Assembly: GCF_000315015.1 (NCBI RefSeq) | Contig: NZ_BAEP01000040.1 | Span: 1 to 64,000, forward strand | Direction of reading: 5' to 3' | From: Paraglaciecola mesophila KMM 241 | GTDB taxonomy: Bacteria > Pseudomonadota > Gammaproteobacteria > Enterobacterales > Alteromonadaceae | Length of the DNA: 64,000 nt | Shown: positions 20,183 through 30,014 of the stretch, piece after piece | Layout of the letters: every line of letters starts with the position of its first letter | Position numbering within the stretch: position 1 is the first letter of the stretch | Program-made: the position numbers and the translations under genes | The notes under the pieces: model-generated | Told to the model about the DNA's origin: nothing | Database searches by the model: none | The model's input: only the letters and a program-made list of their open reading frames with translations

Positions 20183-21085
20183 ATGTCTGTAAAACACCCA
20201 ATTATTGCAATCACTGGTTCTTCTGGGGCTGGCACCACTTCAACCACCAATGCGATCCGTCATATCTTTCGTAATTTGTCGGTGAATGCTGCTGTTGTGG
20301 CTGGCGATAGCTTTCACCGTTTTACACGCCCAGAGATGGAAGTCGAAATTCGTAAAGCCCAAGAACAAGGCCGACACATTAGCTATTTTGGCCCCAAAGC
20401 CAATGATTTCGTAATGCTCGAACAATTGTTCAGTGAATATGCTGAAACGGGTCGCGGCAAACACCGTCACTATTTGCATTCATTTGACGAAGCGGTGCCG
20501 TTTAATCAAATGCCCGGTACTTTTACGCCATGGCAGGAACTGCCAACCAATACCGACGTATTATTTTACGAAGGCTTACATGGTGGCGTAGTCACGGAAG
20601 AGGCTGACGTTGCGACACACGTAGACTTATTGGTCGGTATGGTACCCATCGTAAATTTAGAATGGATCCAGAAAATAGTGCGCGATACCGCAGAGCGGGG
20701 CCATTCACGAGAAGCCGTCATGAGTAGCATAGTGCGCAGCCTAGACGATTACTTTCAATATATTACACCGCAGTTTTCTCGTACCCATGTAAATTTTCAA
20801 CGTGTACCAACCGTTGATACTTCAAACCCCTTTAGCGCCCGGGAGATCCCCAGCCAAGACGAGAGCTTTGTTGTCGTGCGTTTTCGCCGAGAAATGAAAA
20901 CCGTTAATTACCCGTATTTACTGCAAATGATCGACGGTGCTTTTATGTCTCGTATCAACACCTTAGTGGTACCAGGTGGTAAAATGGGCTTGGCGATGGA
21001 GCTTATTCTCACGCCTTTATTAGAAGAGATCCTCGACAAAAAACGCCGAGCGGGTTTTCAAATGGACTGGGTCTCAGATAAATAA
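20183..21085 (+). CDS. prkB: Phosphoribulokinase-family protein, PrkB type
   Basis: A 300-residue P-loop kinase of the phosphoribulokinase/uridine kinase family, closely resembling E. coli PrkB along its whole length. The phosphate loop is GSSGAGTTST, and conserved blocks include GDSFHRFTRPEME, HISYFGPKANDF, LFYEGLHGG and NFQRVPTVDTSNPF. Heterotrophs that carry this protein have no Calvin cycle, so its substrate is uncertain; I do not claim carbon fixation, and no RuBisCO is in the window. The open frame extends back to 20123, but the conserved N-terminus (SVKHPIIAITG) begins at ATG 20183. It lies near ompR-envZ and just upstream of a MITE-like repeat. Confidence 0.92.
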   Translation: MSVKHPIIAITGSSGAGTTSTTNAIRHIFRNLSVNAAVVAGDSFHRFTRPEMEVEIRKAQEQGRHISYFGPKANDFVMLEQLFSEYAETGRGKHRHYLHSFDEAVPFNQMPGTFTPWQELPTNTDVLFYEGLHGGVVTEEADVATHVDLLVGMVPIVNLEWIQKIVRDTAERGHSREAVMSSIVRSLDDYFQYITPQFSRTHVNFQRVPTVDTSNPFSAREIPSQDESFVVVRFRREMKTVNYPYLLQMIDGAFMSRINTLVVPGGKMGLAMELILTPLLEEILDKKRRAGFQMDWVSDK

Positions 21086-21094
21086 TTCCAATCA

Positions 21095-21363
21095 TTAGGG
21101 CGTGTTGATTTTTTCTGCTCATTTTTGCAGCGATCTGTGTGCTGTTTAGGCAAGGCGAATGTTTGAAGGTCTAGTGGGCTAAATCAAAAGTATTCAACGC
21201 GGTATAAACAGTACACAGGCGCTGCCCGAAGGGGGCGTCATGGAAGTATTTTACTCTTTGTCACAGTCCTTTGACTTAGCCCACTAAGCCCGCAGGACTG
21301 TTTTGCGATTAAAACGCTTCCATTTAGACCAAAATTCGTTCAGCAAAGCTCAACACGCCCTAA
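21095..21363. repeat. MITE-like palindromic element with 14-bp terminal inverted repeats
   Basis: The left end TTAGGGCGTGTTGA (21095-21108) is exactly the reverse complement of the right end TCAACACGCCCTAA (21350-21363). Inside is a second, imperfect inverted pair: TAGTGGGCTAAATCAAAAG near 21171-21190 against CTTTGACTTAGCCCACTAA near 21268-21287. The whole 269 bp can therefore fold into a long hairpin. It contains no coding frame. If the element proper begins at GGGCG, the flanking TA on each side would be a TA target duplication, as in IS630/Tc1-type MITEs; that is an inference. It fills most of the gap between prkB and the following peptidase gene. Confidence 0.8.
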
Positions 21364-21432
21364 CTAACATGGTATAACGCAATCTTATTCATTTAGTTGC
21401 CTTACAGGCAAAACAGAATTAGGTCGTACGTT

Positions 21433-22506
21433 ATGCCCCATCCCTTTGCTCAAGCCGATTTGCCAGCCAGTTTTATTGAATTGCTCAGCAGCCTAATGCG
21501 CAGCCCCAGTGTGGTCGGCGCAGAGCATTCATTTTTTCGCGTGTTGCAACGTGAATTAGAAGAACGAGGTGCAAAAGTTACTTGGTATGAAGGCTTGCTT
21601 GTGGCTCAGGGCAACGCCCCAGATAGCATGATGTTTTCGGCGCATATTGACCGCCATGGTTTAGTCTGTACAGGCCCAAATGAATTCCAGTACGCTGCTT
21701 TTGTGGCGGGTGCTCGCTCTGATTTGCTAGGCAACTCTGTCAGCGAAAGCTTAATGCGTAAAATAGTCGACCGTTTCGATGATGAGTCGGTTTACGCTTA
21801 CGAGCCTTGGTCCGGCGCATATCGTGGGCGCGGCACCATCAAAGGAGCTTATATCTGTGAGAATCGCAATAACCTTATTTTTGAAGTCGATGGATTAGAA
21901 CACGTTGTAGCAGGCACACCTGTGGCCTTTACCGATAAGCTAAACATTACAGATCAAGCGTTAGTAGGCCAGCTCGATAATATATTGACCACTGCTGCTC
22001 TTGTGCATTTATTCGAAGGTGGGTTCCAAGGAACAGCTTTTTTCACAGCTCAAGAAGAAGCTGGAAAAAGTTGGCGCTATTTACTTGAATGGTTCAGACG
22101 CTTCGGTGGCTCAACTAATCAGTTAATTGTTGTAGATACCAGCCCCTACCCGGATTTACCTACTGCAGCACAGCAAAACCTTATATTGCGTCACAAAGAC
22201 GCCAACGCTGTGTTTAACCCGCGTTTAACTGAACGTTTGATGGCTGAATGTCAAAATCTGGGTCTTAGTTATCAATTTAAAGACACCTATGTAGAAGCGC
22301 AAAATGCCAAGCTGATCGCCAATGGCGACGCTCCTTATTCCCTAGGCGCCACCGAGTTAGGTCGAATTATCTCTGCATCTAATGGCTTGGTGGACGGCAC
22401 AACCCTACAAATTCCATCGTCGGGCTATCACACCATGCAGGAGTCGGCGCCGTTGTCTTCTGTTGCAGGTTTTTTGCGTATGCTAGCGGTGTTGGCTAAA
22501 GGATAA
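21433..22506 (+). CDS. M42/M20-like metallopeptidase (aminopeptidase-like)
   Basis: A 357-residue protein resembling the M42/M28/M20 di-zinc peptidases. Candidate metal and catalytic residues appear in the expected order: His and Asp in SAHIDRHG, Asp in VGQLDN, two Glu in TAQEEAGKS, Asp in VVDTSPY, and a late His in SSGYHTMQE. The region between the first His and GQLDN would correspond to the extra beta domain of M42 enzymes. It is probably a cytoplasmic peptide-trimming enzyme, but substrate is unknown. The open frame starts at a TTG at 21397; I prefer ATG 21433. The ribosome-binding site is weak either way. Separated from prkB by the MITE-like element. Confidence 0.8.
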   Translation: MPHPFAQADLPASFIELLSSLMRSPSVVGAEHSFFRVLQRELEERGAKVTWYEGLLVAQGNAPDSMMFSAHIDRHGLVCTGPNEFQYAAFVAGARSDLLGNSVSESLMRKIVDRFDDESVYAYEPWSGAYRGRGTIKGAYICENRNNLIFEVDGLEHVVAGTPVAFTDKLNITDQALVGQLDNILTTAALVHLFEGGFQGTAFFTAQEEAGKSWRYLLEWFRRFGGSTNQLIVVDTSPYPDLPTAAQQNLILRHKDANAVFNPRLTERLMAECQNLGLSYQFKDTYVEAQNAKLIANGDAPYSLGATELGRIISASNGLVDGTTLQIPSSGYHTMQESAPLSSVAGFLRMLAVLAKG

Positions 22507-22627
22507 CTAAGTGGCAGGGCTAAAGGCTAAGATTTCAATTCAAACAAAGAACGCATAATACCGAGCGAATTTGCTGTTAAACTGCCACGCCTAAAGGCGT
22601 GGCTAGAACAATGTGCCAAAGATTGGC

Positions 22628-22849
22628 TTAGATTTTTTCTACTTTTTGATAACCTTCGTTCGTTAGCTCGTTGTTTACACATTCAAGCAAAAACGTATTT
22701 AGGTTTTGTCCACCTGTACCATCTTCTTCAGCAATGTCATTACAGTACTGTTTTAATTCTGCAATCAATGCTGCATCGGCAACTTCGCCTTCATCAGCAA
22801 CCGCACCGAACAATGTCAGTGATAACACCAATCCTAGTAAAAATTTCAT
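22628..22849 (-). CDS. Small exported protein of unknown function
   Basis: A 73-residue protein I cannot place in a named family. It has a clear signal peptide (about 1-18, MKFLLGLVLSLTLFGAVA), a strong ribosome-binding site (GGTGAGGAATTT before ATG), and an acidic mature part. Two cysteines (in QYCNDIAEE and LLECVNNEL) could form a disulfide in the periplasm. The good start site and signal peptide make it credible despite its size. It stands alone, convergent with the upstream peptidase. Confidence 0.72.
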   Translation of the reverse strand: MKFLLGLVLSLTLFGAVADEGEVADAALIAELKQYCNDIAEEDGTGGQNLNTFLLECVNNELTNEGYQKVEKI

Positions 22850-23226
22850 AAATTCCTCACCAAAATAAGGATGCCTTACGGCGATAGAAACGCTTATTTC
22901 TTGCAGCAGTTTTTGTCTGCAATCGGCGGATTTTTACGCCCAATTTCAAATCTCGTCAAGAAAATTTAACCTTAAGATTGAAAATAATTAACAGCTTAAA
23001 TAATGACTTTTTAAAATCATAATTTTCAATAACTTAGTTTTACCTCAACTACGCCTCATATAGGCAGGTTCTGTCGCAGTTTAACGACATATTGGCCCTT
23101 TAATCACGGCTTTCAAATGGTGTCACTAGCAAGTAACACTTTTTTGCACTTTGCTGAGCAATATAGGCACCTTTTTTGGGCCTATAACGGTATACTTAGC
23201 CCAACACTCAAACTCTACGATTTTTC
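22850..23226. other. AT-rich intergenic region with inverted repeats
   Basis: No gene seen. It should hold the promoters of the small exported protein (minus) and of the 23227 gene (plus). Two inverted repeats are visible: ATTGAAAAT (22977-22985) with ATTTTCAAT (23022-23030), and TATAGGC (23162-23168) with GCCTATA (23180-23186) flanking a T run. TATACT at 23191-23196 is a candidate -10 for the plus-strand gene, without a good -35. Confidence 0.4.
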
Positions 23227-24321
23227 ATGCTGACCAAAAAATCCATTACTTATCTCGTATTGGCGACCACAGCCATATTCATTGCGGTGCAAGGTTACCG
23301 CGTGTGGTTGCTCAATAGTGTTAAATTCATTAGTTTTGATAGCCGCTTAAAAGAAATTTCCGGTATTGAGTTCGATAAAAGGCAACGTTTGTGGGCAATC
23401 AATGATGGTGGCGATGAACCCCGCTTGTATCAACTTGACGATACAGGTGACATCGTCCGCAGCATCAAAATCACCAATGCCAAAAATTCTGACTGGGAAG
23501 ACATGACCCAGGACTATTTTGGCCACTTTTTTATTGGTGATTTTGGCAACAACGACAATGATCGCGAATGGTTAACCATCTACAAAATTGAAAACCCTAT
23601 CGATATAAAAGGGGATACCACCACTGCTGAAATCATTAAGTTTACCTACCCCAAATTCAAGGCCGTAAACGGTGAAAAACCGCGTAAAAATGTACATTAT
23701 GATGTTGAGGCCTTTATCTATTTTAAGCGCAATTTATACCTGTTCACCAAAAATCGTACGAGCCCTTTTGATGGGAAAACACGCATTTACAAAATTGGTG
23801 ATCACGCAGCAAATTTTGACGCTGAATACATTAATGAATTCTCGACCTGTACCATCATAAAAGAACTGTGCTGGGTGACTTCAGCTGCGCTTAGCCCAGA
23901 TCGCACCAAGTTGGTATTACTCGATTCAGAACGATTGTGGTTGTTCGAAAATTGGAAAGATGATGACTTCTTTTCCGGTGACGCTTATCAAATTGATTTA
24001 GGCATAGTCACTCAAAAGGAAGCAGTTACATTTGCTGCGGACAACAATACCATTATTTTTACTGACGAGGTCTTTAATGGCATTGGTGGCAATGGTTACA
24101 GTATCCAATTAGACAAAGCGAAGAAAATTCCCGTTAGAAAACAAATGAAAAAATCAATTAAAGTTAAGCCCAGACCTAAGCCTATAGCACCACCCCCTAA
24201 ATTGGACACACCCGCGGTTCCTCTGTCGTCACCAAAGCCCGTCCCTAAATCGCCACCCGCTAAATTGGCCCCCACAATAGAGCCAAAACCCGTTCAAACA
24301 GCCGAGACTGAACCGGCATAG
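23227..24321 (+). CDS. Membrane-anchored beta-propeller-like protein with proline-rich tail
   Basis: 364 residues, no certain family. Residues about 7-27 form an N-terminal signal anchor (TYLVLATTAIFIAVQGYRVW). Residues about 35-300 contain repeated strand-like units such as SGIEFDKRQRLWAINDGGD, DWEDMTQDYFGHFFIGDFG and WVTSAALSPDRTKLVLL. These resemble the SdiA-regulated / phytase-esterase-like propeller proteins of the envelope; this is a resemblance by motif only. The last ~65 residues are a Lys/Pro/Ala-rich low-complexity tail (KPRPKPIAPPPK, PKPVPKSPP) that could cross or bind the cell wall. Lies upstream of the spondin-type genes but has its own ~190-bp spacing, so co-transcription is unproven. 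Confidence 0.65.
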   Translation: MLTKKSITYLVLATTAIFIAVQGYRVWLLNSVKFISFDSRLKEISGIEFDKRQRLWAINDGGDEPRLYQLDDTGDIVRSIKITNAKNSDWEDMTQDYFGHFFIGDFGNNDNDREWLTIYKIENPIDIKGDTTTAEIIKFTYPKFKAVNGEKPRKNVHYDVEAFIYFKRNLYLFTKNRTSPFDGKTRIYKIGDHAANFDAEYINEFSTCTIIKELCWVTSAALSPDRTKLVLLDSERLWLFENWKDDDFFSGDAYQIDLGIVTQKEAVTFAADNNTIIFTDEVFNGIGGNGYSIQLDKAKKIPVRKQMKKSIKVKPRPKPIAPPPKLDTPAVPLSSPKPVPKSPPAKLAPTIEPKPVQTAETEPA

Positions 24322-24508
24322 TAAACCGCTATTGAGTCACATCTAGGGGCATCTATTGCTCTCCTAACCCATCTCAAATTTCTTTTTTTGTGAAATATCT
24401 ATTGTTTGTCCAGTAGAACAAAATCGTGTTTTTTCCGTGATACTTTCGGGATATTTACCTCGCAATATTGATTGTGCATTAACACAAATTCACTATTGAG
24501 GAACGATC

Positions 24509-25213
24509 ATGAAGCGCACAACTATTCTATCTGCGGCAGCAATGCTAGCGTTATCAAGCCAACAAAGCTTGGCCGCCGACATCAGTGTCGAAGTACAAAA
24601 TTTAACCCACGGTTTATATTTCACCCCCATAGCGGCAGTTATTCATACCCCAGATGTCAGCTTGTTTGAAGTAGGCGAAGCAGCCAGTACAGAATTACAG
24701 ATGATGGCTGAGGGTGGCAGCATCGACGGAATCACCACAGTAGCGACAGCTGCTAGTGCTGACATGATTGCAAACCCTGCAGGCGGATTACTTGCCCCTA
24801 CAATGAGCGCCTCAGGGGATGTCATGACCACAGACGGTAACGTCATGTTGTCTGTTGTGGCCATGGTTTTACCCTCAAACGATGGTTTCGTGGGTCTCGA
24901 TAATTGGGAAATCCCAACCGAAGCAGGCACTTACACTGTATTTCTAAATGCATATGATGCAGGTACAGAAGCCAACGACGAACTGCGGGGTAGCGGCGCA
25001 CCAGGTATGCCAGGCATGCCTGTTCCACCTCCACTTGAGCCACTGCTAGGCACTGGCGGTAGCGGCGTTGCAGGTGCAGACACCAATGCTACTGTACATA
25101 TTCACCGCGGTAACATCGGCGATGACTCGTTAACAGACGGTGTTAGTGACGTAGACAACGCGGTTCATCGCTGGTTAAACCCAGTCGCAAAAGTAACAGT
25201 AACCGTCAGATAA
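24509..25213 (+). CDS. Spondin_N-type exported protein (Sec signal peptide)
   Basis: A 234-residue exported protein, signal peptide about 1-22 (cleavage after SLAA). The mature part resembles bacterial Spondin_N-domain proteins: it begins ISVEVQNLTHGLYFTPIAAV, then has a central FVGLDNWEIP block, AYDAGTEAND and a terminal VHIHRGNIG. A proline/glycine-rich loop (MPGMPVPPPLEPLLGTGG) lies in the middle. Function in bacteria is unknown; eukaryotic spondin domains are extracellular and Ca2+-dependent adhesion modules. The gene has a clear ribosome-binding site (GAGGAACG) and is followed ten bases later by a paralogue, so the two form an operon ended by the hairpin at 25980-26014. Confidence 0.82.
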   Translation: MKRTTILSAAAMLALSSQQSLAADISVEVQNLTHGLYFTPIAAVIHTPDVSLFEVGEAASTELQMMAEGGSIDGITTVATAASADMIANPAGGLLAPTMSASGDVMTTDGNVMLSVVAMVLPSNDGFVGLDNWEIPTEAGTYTVFLNAYDAGTEANDELRGSGAPGMPGMPVPPPLEPLLGTGGSGVAGADTNATVHIHRGNIGDDSLTDGVSDVDNAVHRWLNPVAKVTVTVR

Positions 25214-25223
25214 GGAGACTGTT

Positions 25224-25943
25224 ATGCCAAATATAATCAGACATTATAAGAAAGCCATTTTGCTGGCATTGCCATTAGCGCTTAGCGCCTGTGGCGACGA
25301 CACCAAAGAAGTGATTGTTGAAGTTGAAGTACCCGCCCCAGTGCCTACGCCCGTTGACGTAAGCTACGATGTAACGGTTATCAACCTAACCAACGGACAA
25401 CCTGTATCCCCTCCCGCTGTTGTTTTGCATGCTGACGGTAACTTGTGGGCAGTAGGTCAGGTACCTTCTGTTGAGTTAGAGCGAATAGCAGAAGTCGGTG
25501 ACTCTGAGTCGTTCCTAACCCTAGGGATGACAAGTGCCGGTGGCGAAGGCCCAATCATGCCTGGCGACCAGCAAACTATCAGTGTAACCATCCAAGACAT
25601 CACTGATGCTAAGTTGACTATTGCGGCAATGCTAGGCAATACCAATGATGCGTTTACCGGCTTAAACGCATGGGATTTATCTCAATTAGAGGTAGGTGAC
25701 AGCTGGACCAGCAACCGCCCTGCATATGATGCAGGCACTGAGAAAAACTCCGAAAGTGCCGCAACTGTACCAGGCCCTGCTGCAAGCGGTGAAGGCTTTA
25801 ATCCTACCCGTGATGACACTGGCTTTATCTCCATGCATCCAGGTGTGGTTAGTGCTGACGATGGCTTAAGTACCTCAGCTTTAACCGTTGAGCACAAGTT
25901 CGACAACCCTGTCATTCGTGTGCGCATTACGCGAACGGAATAA
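25224..25943 (+). CDS. Spondin_N-type lipoprotein, paralogue of the upstream gene
   Basis: A 239-residue lipoprotein. The lipobox ALSAC puts the lipidated Cys at about residue 23; Gly-Asp-Asp follows. A short VEVEVPAPVPTPV linker precedes a domain parallel to the preceding protein: YDVTVINLTNGQPVSPPAVV, FTGLNAWDLS, AYDAGTEKN and MHPGVVS. The two are clearly related but diverged. One has a cleavable Sec signal and the other a lipid anchor, so they may work as a soluble/anchored pair in the envelope. Strong ribosome-binding site (AAGGAGAC). Directly followed by a terminator and then a two-component system. Confidence 0.82.
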   Translation: MPNIIRHYKKAILLALPLALSACGDDTKEVIVEVEVPAPVPTPVDVSYDVTVINLTNGQPVSPPAVVLHADGNLWAVGQVPSVELERIAEVGDSESFLTLGMTSAGGEGPIMPGDQQTISVTIQDITDAKLTIAAMLGNTNDAFTGLNAWDLSQLEVGDSWTSNRPAYDAGTEKNSESAATVPGPAASGEGFNPTRDDTGFISMHPGVVSADDGLSTSALTVEHKFDNPVIRVRITRTE

Positions 25944-25979
25944 CAAAAAATAATGTGAGGAGATAGGTGTATAAAGTAA

Positions 25980-26014
25980 AAAGCGCTGATCGAATGAAAG
26001 ATAAGCGCTTTTTT
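25980..26014 (+). terminator. Rho-independent terminator after the spondin-type operon
   Basis: AAAGCGCT (25980-25987) pairs with AGCGCTTT (26004-26011) around a 16-base loop, followed by a T run to 26014. It separates the spondin-type pair from the response regulator, although readthrough is possible. Confidence 0.75.
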
Positions 26015-26049
26015 ATCGCTCTATATGTTTTTAAATAGTGGTACTCCCT

Positions 26050-26769
26050 ATGACAGATAGCATCCTCATTGTTGAAGACGACCTTGATATAGCCAACCTA
26101 ATGCGGGTTAATTTATTAGAACTTGGTGTTGAAATAGACCATCAAGTCGACGGCAAAACTGCGCTACAACAAGCACTAAGTAACGAGTATGACGTTATTT
26201 TACTAGACGTCATGCTACCCAACATGAGCGGCTTAGATATTTGTCGTAAAATTCGCGATGAACGCCCGATGCAAATCATCATTATGCTGACCTCGAAGAA
26301 CTCTGAAACCGATAGGGTACTGGGGTTAGAGTTAGGCGCAGATGATTACATGACAAAGCCTTTTAGCGTGCGTGAGCTACAAGCTAGGGTGCGTTCACAG
26401 TTACGCAAAGTGCACGCTTTGCGCCAGTCCCACGTACCGTCACAGCAACCAGATGAAGCACTAAATACTGGCAATTTACGAATAGACCAAAAAACCCATC
26501 AGGTGTTTTTAGCAGAGCAAGAACTGGTGCTCACCGCCACCGAGTTTGAACTATTGCATCATCTTGCCAGCCACCCAGGCCAAGTATTCAGCCGAAGCCA
26601 ATTGCTAGAATCGGTATGGGGTTATCACCACCGCGGCTATGAACATACGGTGAACTCTCATATCAATCGACTGCGGGCCAAGCTCGAAAACGATGCCACC
26701 TCCCCTAAAATTGTGCAAACCGTCTGGGGTGTGGGCTACAAATTTAATCCTCAAGGGGTATCTGGCTAA
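26050..26769 (+). CDS. OmpR/PhoB-family response regulator
   Basis: A 239-residue regulator with a receiver domain and a winged-helix DNA-binding domain. The acidic pocket is EDD (9-11), the phosphorylated residue Asp53 (LLDVMLPNM), with Thr in MLTSKN and Lys in MTKPFSVRE. The C-terminal domain ends IVQTVWGVGYKF. The open frame begins at GTG 26038, but ATG 26050 (MTDSILIVEDD) matches the usual domain boundary. It overlaps its kinase gene by one base (TAATG), so the two are translationally coupled. The target genes are unknown; the adjacent spondin-type operon is a candidate by position only. Confidence 0.9.
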   Translation: MTDSILIVEDDLDIANLMRVNLLELGVEIDHQVDGKTALQQALSNEYDVILLDVMLPNMSGLDICRKIRDERPMQIIIMLTSKNSETDRVLGLELGADDYMTKPFSVRELQARVRSQLRKVHALRQSHVPSQQPDEALNTGNLRIDQKTHQVFLAEQELVLTATEFELLHHLASHPGQVFSRSQLLESVWGYHHRGYEHTVNSHINRLRAKLENDATSPKIVQTVWGVGYKFNPQGVSG

Positions 26770-28268
26770 TGAAAATCTGCTTCTATCAACGTTTAGCTAT
26801 TTCACTGGTGGCGGTATTTATGCTGGTCATGATTGCCTGTTTTTACTCCACTAATGAGTTGCAAAAACTAACCCAACAAGAAGCGGAACAAAAACTACAC
26901 ATAGGCCTAGCCGAGCACCTGGTGCGCGACAATCCACTGTTAAAAGAAGGCGTATATGACTACGACGCGTTAGGGAACCTTTTCCATTCTTTGATGATAT
27001 TGGGGCCTAACTTTGAGTTTTACTACCTAGACCCGCAAGGCAAAATACTCACCTATTCGGCGAAACCAGGTAAGGTAAAGGCCAAAACCGTAGACATCGG
27101 GCCGATTAAGCATTTGATTGGCGACAATCGTAGCTTTCCCGTTGAAGGAGATGATCCTAGGCAACTCGGTCGTCATAAAATTTTTTCCGCTGCGCCTGTC
27201 TATAATGACGACAAACTGCAAGGTTATTTGTATGTCATTATTGGCGGTGAGCGTTATGACTCCATTCTGGCCAGTTTAAAAAACAGCCAAAGCATGCGTG
27301 AAATTGCCATATTCCTAGTAGTCGGTTTAATGCTGTTACTAGTTGCTTTGTTAGTGATGTTTAAGTACTTCACCACGCCACTGAGGCGCTTAAGTGACGA
27401 CATGGAAAAGGTTCGCGAAGCTGATTTTCACCGCGATCAAGTACCCCGTGATTTAGCCGTTTGGAATAAAAACAGCCACAACGAAGTTGACCGCCTTGGC
27501 TGTGCATTTACCGATATGCTGACTCATATCGATAACCAATTTGAGCAGCTGAGCAAAATCGATACCCAGCGCCGCGTGCTTTTAGCCGATTTATCCCATG
27601 ATTTGCGCACACCGCTGGCCAGTTTGCAGGGCTATATTGAAACACTAGCGTTAAATGGTGAGACCTTATCCAAACAGGACCGGGATCATTTCGTTGACGT
27701 GTCCCTTAAGAATGCTAAAAACCTTAAACACCTTATCGACCAAATCTTTGAGCTCGCTTATTTAGAAGGCGGGCAAGTCACCTTGCATCAAGAGCCCTTC
27801 CCTCTTGGAGAGCTACTTCATGATGTAGCGGCTAAGTTTGCCTTAGACGCACAAAACAAAAACATACAGATTCGCGTCATCCCTAATCACTTCGAGTATC
27901 ACGTGTTTGCAGACATAGGTAAATTGGAAAGGGTGCTGACTAACTTAATTGCCAACGCCATTCGCCACACGCCACAAAAGGGCAAAATAGATTTAGCTGT
28001 TGCGATACACAACGACAAACTCAGGGTGGATATTCGCGATACTGGGGTTGGTATCAGTGACAAAGAAATCGCTTTTATTTTTGATGCGCGCTATCAAGCA
28101 AGTAACACTGAGAAAGACACCTGCAGCCACGCTGGTTTAGGCTTAGCCATTTGTCAAAAACTAATGGCGCTACTCAATTCAGACTTAACGGTTGAGAGCA
28201 AACTAGGCAAAGGCACCTGCTTTAGCTTTGAGTTAACACTGGTAAACAGCAATGCATTAGCTCATTAG
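26769..28268 (+). CDS. Sensor histidine kinase paired with the upstream regulator
   Basis: A 499-residue membrane kinase. Helix 1 is at about 8-27 and helix 2 at 178-200, enclosing a ~150-residue periplasmic sensor domain (about 30-177) whose FEFYYLDPQGKIL segment looks PAS/Cache-like. A HAMP linker follows (201-260). The phosphorylated His277 is in [13 protein letters not shown]. The N box (NLIANAIRHTP), G1 (DTGVGIS) and G2 (HAGLGLAIC) are intact. The signal is unknown. One-base overlap with the regulator gene. It is followed by the broken DUF2065 gene and purA. Confidence 0.9.
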   Translation: MKICFYQRLAISLVAVFMLVMIACFYSTNELQKLTQQEAEQKLHIGLAEHLVRDNPLLKEGVYDYDALGNLFHSLMILGPNFEFYYLDPQGKILTYSAKPGKVKAKTVDIGPIKHLIGDNRSFPVEGDDPRQLGRHKIFSAAPVYNDDKLQGYLYVIIGGERYDSILASLKNSQSMREIAIFLVVGLMLLLVALLVMFKYFTTPLRRLSDDMEKVREADFHRDQVPRDLAVWNKNSHNEVDRLGCAFTDMLTHIDNQFEQLSKIDTQRRVLLADLSHDLRTPLASLQGYIETLALNGETLSKQDRDHFVDVSLKNAKNLKHLIDQIFELAYLEGGQVTLHQEPFPLGELLHDVAAKFALDAQNKNIQIRVIPNHFEYHVFADIGKLERVLTNLIANAIRHTPQKGKIDLAVAIHNDKLRVDIRDTGVGISDKEIAFIFDARYQASNTEKDTCSHAGLGLAICQKLMALLNSDLTVESKLGKGTCFSFELTLVNSNALAH

Positions 28269-28325
28269 GGTGAGGGATCAATTTGCTATATCATATGCCG
28301 CTTGTTTCGTTTTAGAGCGTTTTTT

Positions 28326-28511
28326 ATGTTGCATACCCTCTTTATTGCCTTCGCAATAGTCCTTATCCTTTAAGGCATCGGCCCTATGTTGTTTCCTAAT
28401 AAATGGCGGAATTACCTGCAGCAAATGGTAGAACAGCCTGTAAATCAATTACGTAGCGTCGATGGCGTGCTTGTGACCATAGGTGTCGTCAGCCTGTTTT
28501 TCCTGATATAA
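28326..28511 (+). pseudogene. yjeT: DUF2065 (YjeT-like) gene interrupted by an in-frame TAA
   Basis: Read through, bases 28326-28511 encode 61 codons matching the small membrane protein YjeT: MLHTLFIAFAIVLIL, stop, GIGPMLFPNKW, and a C-terminal helix VLVTIGVVSLFFLI. The stop is TAA at 28371-28373, codon 16, exactly where YjeT has its conserved Glu (LVLEGLGPM in E. coli). One base change, GAA to TAA, explains it. The rest of the frame is undamaged, so the change is recent or is a sequencing error; an internal restart at ATG 28386 would lack the first helix. Position just upstream of purA matches the yjeT-purA order of E. coli and supports the assignment. Confidence 0.82.
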
Positions 28512-28589
28512 AAATTAAGCGCATTTTTGTATTCAGATGCCGCTTGAAATTTGATAGGATCCCCGCCTAATTTTCTGACACTTCTCTAA

Positions 28590-29891
<1,302 letters not shown>

Positions 29892-29911
29892 TAGCCAATT
29901 GTTGTATTCTG

Positions 29912-29938
29912 AAAGCCGCTTTTAAGCGGCTTTTTTTA
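29912..29938 (+). terminator. Rho-independent terminator after purA
   Basis: AAAGCCGCTT and AAGCGGCTTT form a self-complementary stem with a tight TTTTAA turn, followed by seven to eight T residues. A textbook terminator about 20 bases after the purA stop. Confidence 0.88.
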
Positions 29939-30014
29939 TGCCTGCGCTTTTGCCATAGTTTCGCCAGCGCGTATTCGATAGTACATTGCTCACGTAGACC
30001 CAAAAGGAAACACC

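Noticed and set aside
20183-21085. Calvin-cycle role for the phosphoribulokinase-like gene
   Set aside because: It matches the heterotroph PrkB type and no RuBisCO or other Calvin-cycle gene is in the window.
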